Shown one piece after another: positions 1 to 7,606 of a stretch of 39,939 nucleotides of DNA. The stretch comes from a virus. The position numbers and the translations under genes are program-made. Each line of letters starts with the position of its first letter. The stretch's first letter is position 1. The notes beneath the pieces are model-generated. The model ran no database searches. It was not told where the DNA came from and was given only the letters and a program-made list of their open reading frames with translations. Location: IMG/VR virus record IMGVR_UViG_3300010885_077192, positions 1-39,939 of that record, one strand, 5' to 3'.

Positions 1-8
1 CTGACGCG

Positions 9-82
9 CCGGTTGATTATTCGTCGCAAAAACCGGGAAATATGCAGCGAGGGCGCAGCCGATTACTCGATTGCGCCCTCGC
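9..82 (-). terminator. Hairpin terminator region after the DUF6712-like gene
   Basis: An 11-bp perfect inverted repeat (GCGAGGGCGCA at 47-57 and TGCGCCCTCGC at 72-82) starts 24 nt after the stop codon of the gene at 106-1128. A second smaller stem (CCGGTT 9-14, AACCGG 31-36) follows. There is no T-tract directly after the main stem, so factor-independent termination is likely but not certain. Positions 1-105 hold no other convincing gene. Confidence 0.6.
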
Positions 83-105
83 GTTGTGATCTATGATGAT
101 ATTGA

Positions 106-1128
106 TTAGAGCCTGAACACTGGCCGACGCCTTACCTCATCGAGTGCAATGGCTTCGGCATCAGCCTCATCTGTAGTGGCGATATGCCAGGCATCCGTGC
201 TGCTGTTGCTGCCTCCACTTGCCGTATCGAATACGGTTGTGAACGATGATGCATTATCGAGGATGTATTGTTTCCATGCCTCACTATGTCGATCAGCCCA
301 GATGGCGCGTGGTATGTATAGCCCTGCTGCTGATCCATTTGGCATGGTGCGGTTGACCTGGGCTTGCTCTCCGAACTCTTCCGATACGAATACCCGACCA
401 CCACCTAACTGGATCCAGTGTAGCTTGGTGGCTTCTTCCATGGCCTTGTGTGCAATAGCCTTACGCATGATCTCGCGTAAGGCTTTCTCTTCTGTAGTCA
501 GTGTGCCTGCCAAGTGGCGTGACAGGAAGCCTGCCCAGAACGTAACAGGCAACGCCTTCTGTACTGCATAGGTCTGCACCTCGGATATGATAGGTCGTAA
601 GGCCTCGAATGTATACCGGTCACACTGTATGTGGGTAAGGCGCCGAAAGTCCGACGCATAGTTAAGCAGTGGGGTGCGATGAACCTTAGCCTCTTCCGAT
701 GCAGCCCATTCTGTATAGGTCGCCTTACCATCGTCCAGGAACTTCAACATAATCTCCAGGGCTTCATAGCCCTTTTCCAAGCAATCCAATTGGTATTGCT
801 TCTCCTGGTAGCGGTAGGCAGACTTCCGATCTTGTGTTTCTATCCGGTGCATGCCGCTCTCCCCGAATTCAATCCCTGCTATTTTACTATACTCATACAG
901 CGTAAGCAATGCAAGCGGGCGTTTTATAAATGGCAGTAATGCCGTTTGAGCAACACTAAGCGACCCAGATAACAGCGCGGTATATTGCGCTTGTCCCAGG
1001 TACGGCGTAATGTGCCGCCGTGCTGCCTCATAGATATGGGATGCCAGCGAATCCAGTTCAACCGATTGGTTGATCCGGCCACCAACGTATTGTTTGAAGT
1101 CAGCGAAGTTGCTGAACAGTTCTGCCAT
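106..1128 (-). CDS. DUF6712-like phage structural or connector protein
   Basis: A 340-residue soluble protein without signal peptide or membrane segment. Its helical N-terminus (residues 1-70) and the long middle region rich in aromatic and charged residues resemble DUF6712-type proteins found in Bacteroidota phage structural clusters; the assignment is from memory of the family, not a search. It is the last gene of the transcription unit that begins before 3370 and includes the portal, so a head-tail connector or adaptor role is likely but inferred. Its start overlaps the small frame upstream by 29 nt, which suggests translational coupling. A hairpin terminator follows. If the genome is circular, the next genes would be the tail-completion-like and tape measure genes at the right end. 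Confidence 0.65.
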   Translation of the reverse strand: MAELFSNFADFKQYVGGRINQSVELDSLASHIYEAARRHITPYLGQAQYTALLSGSLSVAQTALLPFIKRPLALLTLYEYSKIAGIEFGESGMHRIETQDRKSAYRYQEKQYQLDCLEKGYEALEIMLKFLDDGKATYTEWAASEEAKVHRTPLLNYASDFRRLTHIQCDRYTFEALRPIISEVQTYAVQKALPVTFWAGFLSRHLAGTLTTEEKALREIMRKAIAHKAMEEATKLHWIQLGGGRVFVSEEFGEQAQVNRTMPNGSAAGLYIPRAIWADRHSEAWKQYILDNASSFTTVFDTASGGSNSSTDAWHIATTDEADAEAIALDEVRRRPVFRL

Positions 1129-1288
1129 GATGTTGGATATTTACCCGCTTCGATTGTTTCGGCTGCGGGAGTTGATTAAGAAGTGAGCGCATATCTTCAT
1201 TAAGGATGTATGCTTGGTCCAGTAGGGCGCTTGCGCGTTCGCTGATTTTTTGGGCCTGGCTTAACAGTTGATTCATGTTTTGTATCAT
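1100..1288 (-). CDS. Small helical protein overlapping both neighbours
   Basis: A 62-residue frame with an amphipathic helical N-terminal half (residues 1-40, heptad-like Leu/Ile/Ala spacing) and a basic C-terminus. It overlaps the 3' end of the upstream coiled-coil gene by 89 nt in another frame and the start of the downstream gene by 29 nt. The overlaps fit dense phage packing, and without it there would be a gap of about 70 nt. It lacks a lipobox, so the nested arrangement is not a typical Rz/Rz1 spanin pair. Function unknown; it could be spurious. Confidence 0.45.
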   Translation of the reverse strand: MIQNMNQLLSQAQKISERASALLDQAYILNEDMRSLLNQLPQPKQSKRVNIQHHGRTVQQLR

Positions 1289-1598
1289 GGTTCTTTAATT
1301 GTGCGATCAAGGCCTTCAGGGTTTCATTTTCTTGTTTCAACTCTTCAATAACCTTTTTGGCTTCATTGACTTGTACCGTTAACTGATATCGCATTTCCTC
1401 CATTTCACGCAATCTATCGCTCAGTTCTGATATTTGGCGGCTAGACTTGTCAACTACCAGCGATAGAGACATAAATTCATCCTCTACCATTTTATTGGAG
1501 GCCCGGCGATATTTCTGCCGGAATAACAGGAGGTACATAATTCCGCTTCCACTCAAAAATGTGAGGATGGGAATCGCATCGTTCAGAAATTTTAGCAT
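1200..1598 (-). CDS. Membrane-anchored coiled-coil protein
   Basis: A 132-residue protein with one N-terminal transmembrane segment (about residues 8-27), followed by a basic stretch, a long charged coiled coil (about 35-105) and a polar, Pro/Lys/Arg-rich tail. This topology resembles an inner-membrane spanin (Rz-like), but no partner lipoprotein is seen nearby and the gene sits just downstream of the portal rather than in the lysis cassette. A structural or membrane-attachment role is equally possible. It starts 30 nt after the portal stop codon and shares its transcription unit. Confidence 0.6.
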   Translation of the reverse strand: MLKFLNDAIPILTFLSGSGIMYLLLFRQKYRRASNKMVEDEFMSLSLVVDKSSRQISELSDRLREMEEMRYQLTVQVNEAKKVIEELKQENETLKALIAQLKNHDTKHESTVKPGPKNQRTRKRPTGPSIHP

Positions 1599-1628
1599 GA
1601 GATTGCATGTTTTGATGGGGGGATTAGA

Positions 1629-3011
1629 TTATTTACCTGGTGCTACGTTAAGCGTAGTTTTTGTAGGCAAAATGCCTGTTTCTTGCTGATTTGTGGTGGT
1701 ATGTACGGTATGATCTACTACGAATGTCACACCCCAGCCATTATAGCGGCTGATCCAGTTGAGCGGTTCCAAAATGCGGCGCTGATCGGGTGTATTAAGC
1801 GTGATCATAAGGTTATACGATTCCCGCTTATCGCTGCCGGATCCGGAGCCCATTTTCCCACCCTCAGGAGCCAGGCCGATCTGTGAAGGATCTATGCCGA
1901 AGCCTTGCACGATCTGTGCATCGGCAGCATAGGAATCCGGTACCCAAGTGCCAGATTTTGACTTATCATCTACCGGAATAATGTTGATTTTACCCATGGC
2001 GTTGCCAGTAATCTCGTTTTCCTTGAAAACGTATGCGATGCTCTTTAATCCAGCTTCAGGACCGGCCAGATAGGTATTGATTTGGGCTACTTTCTCATCA
2101 ATTACCCTTTGGCGCTGCGCCTGATCGTATGTGGTCCAATCCGGATGCCGGATGATGAAGAAAATTTCAGGTATCTCAATGATGTACTTCAGCGAGATCT
2201 GATTTGTCTGCATACCATGCACAATGAGCGGCACTTGAGCCGAAACATCGAGCCAGCCCTTATTTTTGAACAGCCCAAGCCACCAGGCGCGCGCATAGTA
2301 GATCATACCAGGCGTTGGGAAGCGGGTATGCCATGCAAACTTTCTGCCCTGCAGGGCATCAAGGAAGTTTTGGCGGTCATACCACTTATACAGCGGGATT
2401 GCTACCCGTGTAGTATCATCCTGCGCGGTTCCAAATGGAAAGTGGTACGAATGCAGCAAGAAGTCAATCTGGTTACGGCCATTTGCTTTGCTCAGGCGCG
2501 CATTTTCCGCGCCGATGTGATATAAGCCGGTGATTTTGGTTTTATCACGGCTCATAATCAACTCACTGAACGCATTGTAAGGCAAAGCATAGTCTGCGCA
2601 CTGGGCTGCAAACCATTCTTCCTGGATGCGATTTTCGGCCAACCAATCCTCGATTTCAGCAAATGATTGCCGCTCAACGTTGGGGCCCTTGGCTATATCG
2701 GCCGTGTTGTAGTACACGATGCCGTTACCCTGGAGCATATTGATCTTTTTCTCCAGGGTAGCCCCTGCGATCGGGACTGCCTCGATCTTTTTGCGCATAT
2801 CGGTGGGCAGCAGGTCATTATCACCCCAATATGCCCACCGGGTACCGGCTTCTGTCCAGGTAGGAATGGGAGCGGTTGTTTTGTCTGCTTTTTGAGCACC
2901 GGCACCCGTTACGTTATACTCCTGCATAAGTACGCCATCGTGCAGTACCTGAATTTTATCACCAATTTGCATGGCATGCAAGGTGATTACGTTATGGTTG
3001 GGCGTACTCAT
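1629..3011 (-). CDS. Phage portal protein
   Basis: A 460-residue protein with portal-type organisation: an N-terminal region with the WGDNDLLP segment (about 62-69), a helical wing region, and a C-terminal portion in which a 'FGIDPSQIG' loop is followed by a Gly/Ser-rich stretch and an acidic-basic helix leading to 'ILEPLNWISRYNGW'. This is typical of portals, which form the dodecameric ring at the capsid vertex through which DNA is packaged. The start overlaps the stop of the upstream gene by 4 nt (ATGA). Unusually, the gene lies about 12 kb downstream of terminase and even further from the capsid gene, separated by fibre genes. Identification is from motif and context, not from a search. 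Confidence 0.8.
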   Translation of the reverse strand: MSTPNHNVITLHAMQIGDKIQVLHDGVLMQEYNVTGAGAQKADKTTAPIPTWTEAGTRWAYWGDNDLLPTDMRKKIEAVPIAGATLEKKINMLQGNGIVYYNTADIAKGPNVERQSFAEIEDWLAENRIQEEWFAAQCADYALPYNAFSELIMSRDKTKITGLYHIGAENARLSKANGRNQIDFLLHSYHFPFGTAQDDTTRVAIPLYKWYDRQNFLDALQGRKFAWHTRFPTPGMIYYARAWWLGLFKNKGWLDVSAQVPLIVHGMQTNQISLKYIIEIPEIFFIIRHPDWTTYDQAQRQRVIDEKVAQINTYLAGPEAGLKSIAYVFKENEITGNAMGKINIIPVDDKSKSGTWVPDSYAADAQIVQGFGIDPSQIGLAPEGGKMGSGSGSDKRESYNLMITLNTPDQRRILEPLNWISRYNGWGVTFVVDHTVHTTTNQQETGILPTKTTLNVAPGK

Positions 3012-3370
3012 GGCGTGGTTACTTGTTTATTAAATTCTATGATGAGTAATGGATGAATTTTCATCATTGACTCGGTTGGCTTGCCATCCACAAGCATGCG
3101 AATGTTGCGGGTGTAGTTCGCTTCGTGGTTAGGATTTTTGCGCGGGGCTTCTTCGGTAGCAAAATAAGAGCGCTCGAGCGCCGTGGGTTGGCGCTGCTCA
3201 GGGAGTTGTGCAACGCGATCGGTACCGCCATCGCCCCATACGAGCACGGCTTCAGGCACCTCGATGATTTGCCCAATGCGTTCACGCCGCCGCTTATCGT
3301 AGCGAACTGCGCGCAGGCTAAATGGCTTTCCCGCGTGCATGTGGGCCAATACGTCCTTAATTGCTATCAT
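3008..3370 (-). CDS. Unknown protein upstream of portal
   Basis: A 120-residue protein starting at the ATG at 3370. The open frame reaches 3415 only through a TTG that belongs to a promoter box, so the ATG is preferred. It has a basic cluster (about residues 26-32) and an extended, mixed-charge remainder, with no membrane segment. It is the first gene of the unit leading to the portal and overlaps the portal start by 4 nt. A head-connector accessory role is plausible from position only. Confidence 0.6.
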   Translation of the reverse strand: MIAIKDVLAHMHAGKPFSLRAVRYDKRRRERIGQIIEVPEAVLVWGDGGTDRVAQLPEQRQPTALERSYFATEEAPRKNPNHEANYTRNIRMLVDGKPTESMMKIHPLLIIEFNKQVTTP

Positions 3371-3378
3371 AATGCTGG

Positions 3379-3415
3379 CAAAAATGGCCGTGTGGGTAGC
3401 ATTTAGAAAGGACAA
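3379..3415 (-). promoter_or_regulatory. Late promoter a (TTGTCCTTT-N20-CATTTTTG)
   Basis: On the minus strand TTGTCCTTT (3415-3407) is followed after exactly 20 bp by CATTTTTG (3386-3379), and 8 nt later by the ATG at 3370. Same arrangement as nine other late units. It would drive 3370 through the portal and connector genes down to 106. Confidence 0.75.
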
Positions 3416-3427
3416 GATGTTACGATA

Positions 3428-3471
3428 AATGAAAATGCCGCTACGGATCGTGTCCGTGCGGCATTTTCATT
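3428..3471 (-). terminator. Long hairpin between the protease gene and promoter a
   Basis: A 14-bp perfect inverted repeat (AATGAAAATGCCGC at 3428-3441, GCGGCATTTTCATT at 3458-3471) with a further nested ACGGA/TCCGT pair. It lies 14 nt past the stop of the papain-like protease gene and about 13 nt before promoter a. A terminator is likely; its symmetry allows function in both directions. Confidence 0.65.
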
Positions 3472-3484
3472 ACTATTTTACGAT

Positions 3485-4228
3485 TTACCCAACCAATTTA
3501 CAAGTCCAAAAATCGTCACAATAATCAGTTGACTCGAAAATGCTGTATGGTAACCAATAGTTACCATTCCAGCCCCAATCAGCGCCCCAGCTGTTGCGTA
3601 CCAGGAATGCTTTGCGCCGGTTGTCGTACCCGATGATACATGTAGCATGGCCACCCAGTTCAACGCCTGCCGGCATGGGCATTTTACCGTTTTTGCCAAT
3701 TTTCATAAAGTTGCTGAGCAACGTCATACCAAAGCAAATGGGAAATCCGGATGCAAGACAGTCTTTTGCTGCATTGATGTCCTGCGGAACAGCTTCATAT
3801 TTAAGCGCGGGGTGTTGTGCAGCCTCGGTTTTTGCCTGTGAAGATGGTGTAACTGCGAATTTATAGATGTCGTAGGGCCATACACTTTCTGAAGCGCATC
3901 CGTTGCGATTTGCGGCCTTGAAAATATCGCGGATATAACCTCCTGAATCATTGGATATTTGATGAATCAGGTCTCGGATATAGTAATACAGATACAAACG
4001 GCTGGGCACAGGCGCAAATTTATTTGGAGTGGCTACTGCGTACAATGCCGCGGCCCCGGCATTTGCCGTACAACTGCCCAGGTTTCCCTGATCGAATACT
4101 GGTGGCATTTTAGCCAAAAGGTCCATTTTCACCGGCAGTTTTTTACCCTCCATCCGCATGGTGTATGGCACATCACGCGCATCATCCGGCTGCTTTATCC
4201 AGCCTGGTACAAATAGGAATTGCTTCAT
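3485..4228 (-). CDS. Papain-like (C1 family) cysteine protease
   Basis: A 247-residue protein with all hallmarks of peptidase family C1: oxyanion Gln and nucleophile Cys in 'DQGNLGSC' (Q47, C53), catalytic His in 'GGHATCIIGYD' (H194), and catalytic Asn in 'RNSWGADWG' (N212). The N-terminus is short, with no signal peptide and no long inhibitory prodomain, so it would act in the cytoplasm, in the virion or after lysis. It overlaps the end of the HU gene by 4 nt and lies just before the portal unit. Substrate unknown; processing of a virion protein, or a late action on host proteins, are possible roles. The family assignment is firm, the biological role is not. Confidence 0.85.
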   Translation of the reverse strand: MKQFLFVPGWIKQPDDARDVPYTMRMEGKKLPVKMDLLAKMPPVFDQGNLGSCTANAGAAALYAVATPNKFAPVPSRLYLYYYIRDLIHQISNDSGGYIRDIFKAANRNGCASESVWPYDIYKFAVTPSSQAKTEAAQHPALKYEAVPQDINAAKDCLASGFPICFGMTLLSNFMKIGKNGKMPMPAGVELGGHATCIIGYDNRRKAFLVRNSWGADWGWNGNYWLPYSIFESTDYCDDFWTCKLVG

Positions 4229-4506
4229 TTTACGCGATTTACAAGGGTTGAGGATGCTTTGAGTTTCACGACTACGCGCGCTGGAATATCAATAATTTCT
4301 CCTTTGCTCGGGCTAAATTTCCGGGTAGCAGGCTTTTCGATGCGCTCAAAGGTGCCAATGTTATCCAAATATACTTTTTCGCCAGTTTTGAGTTCTTCAG
4401 CAATGATGTCATCAAGGGCATTTAAAATGGCTAATACTCCTTCAGGATGCTGAAAAGTTTTTACGGCAATGCTTTTGGCCAATTCGGCCTTTACAATTTT
4501 TTTCAT
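4225..4506 (-). CDS. HU/IHF-family DNA-binding protein
   Basis: A 93-residue protein of normal HU length. The N-terminal helices (about 1-45) end in the 'LDNIGTFERIEKPATRKFSP' segment, which matches the saddle and beta-arm start of HU proteins, followed by 'IDIPARVVVKLKAS'. HU proteins bind and bend DNA without strong sequence specificity. In a late operon it could compact or bend the phage genome, help packaging, or act as architectural cofactor for integration or late promoters; these roles are inferred. It is the second gene after promoter b and overlaps the protease gene by 4 nt. Confidence 0.85.
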   Translation of the reverse strand: MKKIVKAELAKSIAVKTFQHPEGVLAILNALDDIIAEELKTGEKVYLDNIGTFERIEKPATRKFSPSKGEIIDIPARVVVKLKASSTLVNRVK

Positions 4507-4520
4507 GTTTATGATTTTAG

Positions 4521-5486
4521 TTATTGATTCTCATCGGCTTTCATCGAAAGCCAGGTAAGCGCATTACTGTAGTGCTGGTCTGCGACCTCATTGAGATGCG
4601 CGGGTCCACCGGCAATGCTCAGCAGTACACCGCCCCAGCCATAGCCGATTTCCTTTTGATTGTCCGAAAGAGAGGCTTTGAAAACCTTTGGATATGCTGT
4701 TACAATCGCATGACGGCAGCTGGCAAACCAGAACATGATCACGCGCCGGCACATCGGATCCAGTGTTTTCATCATCTTGGATCTTTCGATGACTTTTGCC
4801 TCATAGCCGCGCAACGGCATGCGTCGATCACCGCCCCAATTGCTATCTTTCTCTTTTTTCGTTAATGCCCTCGATGGGCGATACAGTACGGCCATCAGGG
4901 TATCGGCAAAACTTTCATCCTGTGTTTCCAGGTAAGTTTCGAACAGCGTAAATGTATATCCCAGTTCGTAAATGCTAATGTTGCCAAGATTGTCAGAAGG
5001 CGCATAAAGCACTTGGGTTTTACCAAATTTACGCCCTCCTTTTGGGGGATTTGGCGTGTAGTGCAGCGACGGGTAAGGGTTATTGGTCCGGTTGTAATTC
5101 AGCGCATAGGTCGTAGCGCCCAATTCCGTTTTTTCGATGATAAATAAGCCACTGATCGTGGCAGTTAAAACCTGGTGCAATTCATCAAGAAAAGCATCCT
5201 CACCAGATACCAAAGCATCGGGATCAGCGGCGGCATTACTGATGCAATCGGCTTCCCAAGTGGCCAGCGCAGCGTTATCGAGTTTCAGCATGTATTGCGC
5301 CATGCTCAGCAGTTTTACCATGGTAAACGCGCTATGGGTGAACTCATCGCCCGGTGTAGTGAACATGGTTTCATAAAATAGGAGCAAACTGCGCAGGGAC
5401 AAGTCGTTCCAGGACGATGGAACGGTCACTTCGCGCTTTACGCCGCTTATTTCGATCGTTATTTTGGTTACTGGTACTTCTTCCAT
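4521..5486 (-). CDS. Unknown late phage protein
   Basis: A 321-residue soluble protein with no recognisable catalytic motif. The N-terminus (about 1-35) looks like a small beta domain, followed by a mostly helical region and a Gly/Trp-rich C-terminal part. It is the first gene after promoter b, and the promoter position supports the ATG at 5486; a 23-codon frame from 5539 overlaps the promoter spacer and is not favoured. Position among tail and virion genes suggests a structural or assembly role, not demonstrated. Confidence 0.6.
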   Translation of the reverse strand: MEEVPVTKITIEISGVKREVTVPSSWNDLSLRSLLLFYETMFTTPGDEFTHSAFTMVKLLSMAQYMLKLDNAALATWEADCISNAAADPDALVSGEDAFLDELHQVLTATISGLFIIEKTELGATTYALNYNRTNNPYPSLHYTPNPPKGGRKFGKTQVLYAPSDNLGNISIYELGYTFTLFETYLETQDESFADTLMAVLYRPSRALTKKEKDSNWGGDRRMPLRGYEAKVIERSKMMKTLDPMCRRVIMFWFASCRHAIVTAYPKVFKASLSDNQKEIGYGWGGVLLSIAGGPAHLNEVADQHYSNALTWLSMKADENQ

Positions 5487-5520
5487 GAGTAATTTTTTAT
5501 AGTGAGAATCGTTTCGACCG

Positions 5521-5556
5521 TAAAGTTGTGACCGGCCATCACTACGCGAAAGGACG
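5521..5556 (-). promoter_or_regulatory. Late promoter b (CGTCCTTT-N20-CAACTTTA)
   Basis: On the minus strand CGTCCTTT (5556-5549) begins right at the stop codon of the previous gene; CAACTTTA (5528-5521) follows after exactly 20 bp. The next gene starts 34 nt downstream at 5486. Both boxes carry one deviation from the common form (CG for TG, final A for G). Confidence 0.6.
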
Positions 5557-7395
5557 CTATAACTTCACCAAGGTAAGTTTCACAGTACTCAGGCCGTTTT
5601 GAGCGGCCGTAACCTCAAAATATTTCACGATAGCCTTCACCACGCCAAGGCGATGATAAAAGGAAATGATCGGCGTGGTCCATTGGAAAAGTTTCGTGAG
5701 TTGTCCAGGCGTGAGCGCTGCAGTACATTCCATGGGTGCGCCATCTCCCAGTTCAATCCACCCTTGGTGCAATTGCTGGTACAGACCATCGGCGCCATCG
5801 AGTTCCAGGGAAAAGTCGCCCAGGACATTACCTGCATAATCGGTATTCAAATGCGTTCCGAGCATGTAATTGTAGTATTCTCCCTGGTGCAGGCCCCAGC
5901 AAAAAAACAGTCTGAAGCCGGCTGTATTCGTTTTGCCTACATCTAGTTCATCGCTATTTCCCAATGCTTTCAATGCTGCTACACGAAATGCAGCACCTCC
6001 AATGTAATCAATAATAGGCTGATAATCTGACAGGGGCCTGGCTTCAAATTCCTTTATCGTAACGCCGCCTCCAAGAACATATGGCTCTAAGTATGAATCA
6101 TCAATAAATGTATCGCTGGTTTCTTCTTTGAAGCGCATTGTAAACCCCTTTTGGGCTACAATCTGCATTTTTATTGAACTGGGCGATACGGCTTCATCTG
6201 TGTTCAGTATACGAGCCTTCAATTGATCGCGGCGTTTTTTCATTACTACGCGCTTTTTGCTTACAACAGGATAGACATTCAAAATGTCCATCACACGCAG
6301 TACAAAGGTTTGAGCATCAATGTCCGGGACCTGTTTCGCCAAGTCAAACTTTTCAGTAAACCCATTCAGGTATTTCAACCCGGTTTCGTAGCCCTCCTGA
6401 AGGGTCAAGTCGCCAGCATAATTGCCATATATGCATAATGCAGCAAACTCAGGGCTTTCATAAAAATCTCCTTCCCACAAAAAGCCCATATTAGCGGCAA
6501 TTTGATCAAATATGTATTTGATTTTTACCTGCGGAACCTGATTGAATTTGAAATACTTATCATCCCTAGGCTCATTGGCCCCCTTGTGCGTGCCATGGCG
6601 ATAGTTGATGTAATTTTCGTAGTAAGGATTTTTGGGAACCGTATAAAACTCTTCGTTGCGGATTACCGGCCAGCAATGGGTTTCAGCCGGCGTACTTTCC
6701 AGCGCAGTGATATGCGCCTGCAGATTGAAATTGTTTCTTTTCGCATAGGTGAAAAAAGTATTGGGCGCCAGATTGACAAGGGTATGCAATTCTACTACAA
6801 ATGGGAACATGGTATCAGTTGGCCACAACTCAAAGCTACCTGTATAGGATGCAACACCTGGATAGTCTGCATTGATGAGCGCTGCAAGCGCAGCCATTGC
6901 AGCGGGGATTTGAGAAAAGCCTGCAGGCGTGTGGTAATGTGAGTATACCACGCCATTTATTTTGATGGCGTATTCACATGGAGGCGTGGCCTGTATGCTC
7001 AGCACCCAGTGCGTTTCAACAATGCGGGGAATTGTAATCACCGGCATCAATGAGCGAATTTTTATCTCTTTAATTTTTGTCAGCCAATTAATCGCTTCAT
7101 TTTGAAAAGTACTCTCTATCTCGGTTTCGGTAACACTAATGATGTTCAGATAACCCGGCGAAACGGTGAAATTATTGATATATACCGTAGCAGATGGCTG
7201 ATTTGTACGCCTGCTATCAAAACGGTTGAAATGTTTCAGCGCATGCAGGTTATTGGGAGACAGCGCGATTTTAAAGGGAAATGAAAACACTCGATCGACA
7301 AAATCCTTATCAAATGCGGGATTACTTGCTGTGATATTCAGCGATGTATCTGACAGTAACTCCAGTAGTTTATTGTTTGTTTTTAGACCGATCAT
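5557..7395 (-). CDS. Large conserved phage tail or baseplate-type protein
   Basis: A 612-residue protein that I place with conserved Bacteroidota phage structural proteins of unknown function, based on the N-terminal layout: an 'N-x-FDKDF...FSFPFKIALSPNN' segment (about residues 20-50) followed by beta-rich domains. No signal peptide or membrane segment. The longest open frame extends further upstream, but the ATG at 7395 overlaps the stop of the small membrane-protein frame (ATGA), giving the natural start. Its position after the fibre genes fits a distal tail or baseplate hub component; this is inference. Confidence 0.6.
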   Translation of the reverse strand: MIGLKTNNKLLELLSDTSLNITASNPAFDKDFVDRVFSFPFKIALSPNNLHALKHFNRFDSRRTNQPSATVYINNFTVSPGYLNIISVTETEIESTFQNEAINWLTKIKEIKIRSLMPVITIPRIVETHWVLSIQATPPCEYAIKINGVVYSHYHTPAGFSQIPAAMAALAALINADYPGVASYTGSFELWPTDTMFPFVVELHTLVNLAPNTFFTYAKRNNFNLQAHITALESTPAETHCWPVIRNEEFYTVPKNPYYENYINYRHGTHKGANEPRDDKYFKFNQVPQVKIKYIFDQIAANMGFLWEGDFYESPEFAALCIYGNYAGDLTLQEGYETGLKYLNGFTEKFDLAKQVPDIDAQTFVLRVMDILNVYPVVSKKRVVMKKRRDQLKARILNTDEAVSPSSIKMQIVAQKGFTMRFKEETSDTFIDDSYLEPYVLGGGVTIKEFEARPLSDYQPIIDYIGGAAFRVAALKALGNSDELDVGKTNTAGFRLFFCWGLHQGEYYNYMLGTHLNTDYAGNVLGDFSLELDGADGLYQQLHQGWIELGDGAPMECTAALTPGQLTKLFQWTTPIISFYHRLGVVKAIVKYFEVTAAQNGLSTVKLTLVKL

Positions 7396-7556
7396 AGGCA
7401 AAAAATGCGATAAAGTAAAGCCCCTGAAACAAAAGCGATACCCACGGCTGCAGGTATCGCCCATTTTTTATGTGCTACACGTGGCCATGATTTGATTACG
7501 CCACTTAAATTGAATATCATCAATATGATGGTGATGCACTCATGAATGCTTATCAT
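7392..7556 (-). CDS. Small two-helix membrane protein
   Basis: A 54-residue frame between the fibre gene and the large tail protein. It has two hydrophobic stretches: about residues 2-21, and about 32-52 beginning 'WAIPAAVGIAF', separated by a basic loop. Its TGA overlaps the ATG of the next gene by 4 nt, the coupling seen throughout this genome, which argues that it is real. Size and topology resemble small holins or antiholins, but the recognised lysis pair is at 23.2-24.4 kb, so the function is open. Confidence 0.5.
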   Translation of the reverse strand: MISIHECITIILMIFNLSGVIKSWPRVAHKKWAIPAAVGIAFVSGALLYRIFCL

Positions 7557-7606
7557 CGTTTGAAAAACTGACTAAAAGCATCAACCACTGGGCAGTAAGT
7601 AGATGC

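Noticed and set aside
1200-1598. Rz/Rz1-type spanin pair
   Set aside because: The membrane-anchored coiled coil fits, but the overlapping frame lacks a lipoprotein signal and the lysis genes are elsewhere.
5470-5539. 23-codon frame before the 321-residue gene
   Set aside because: It starts inside the promoter b spacer, upstream of the expected transcription start.
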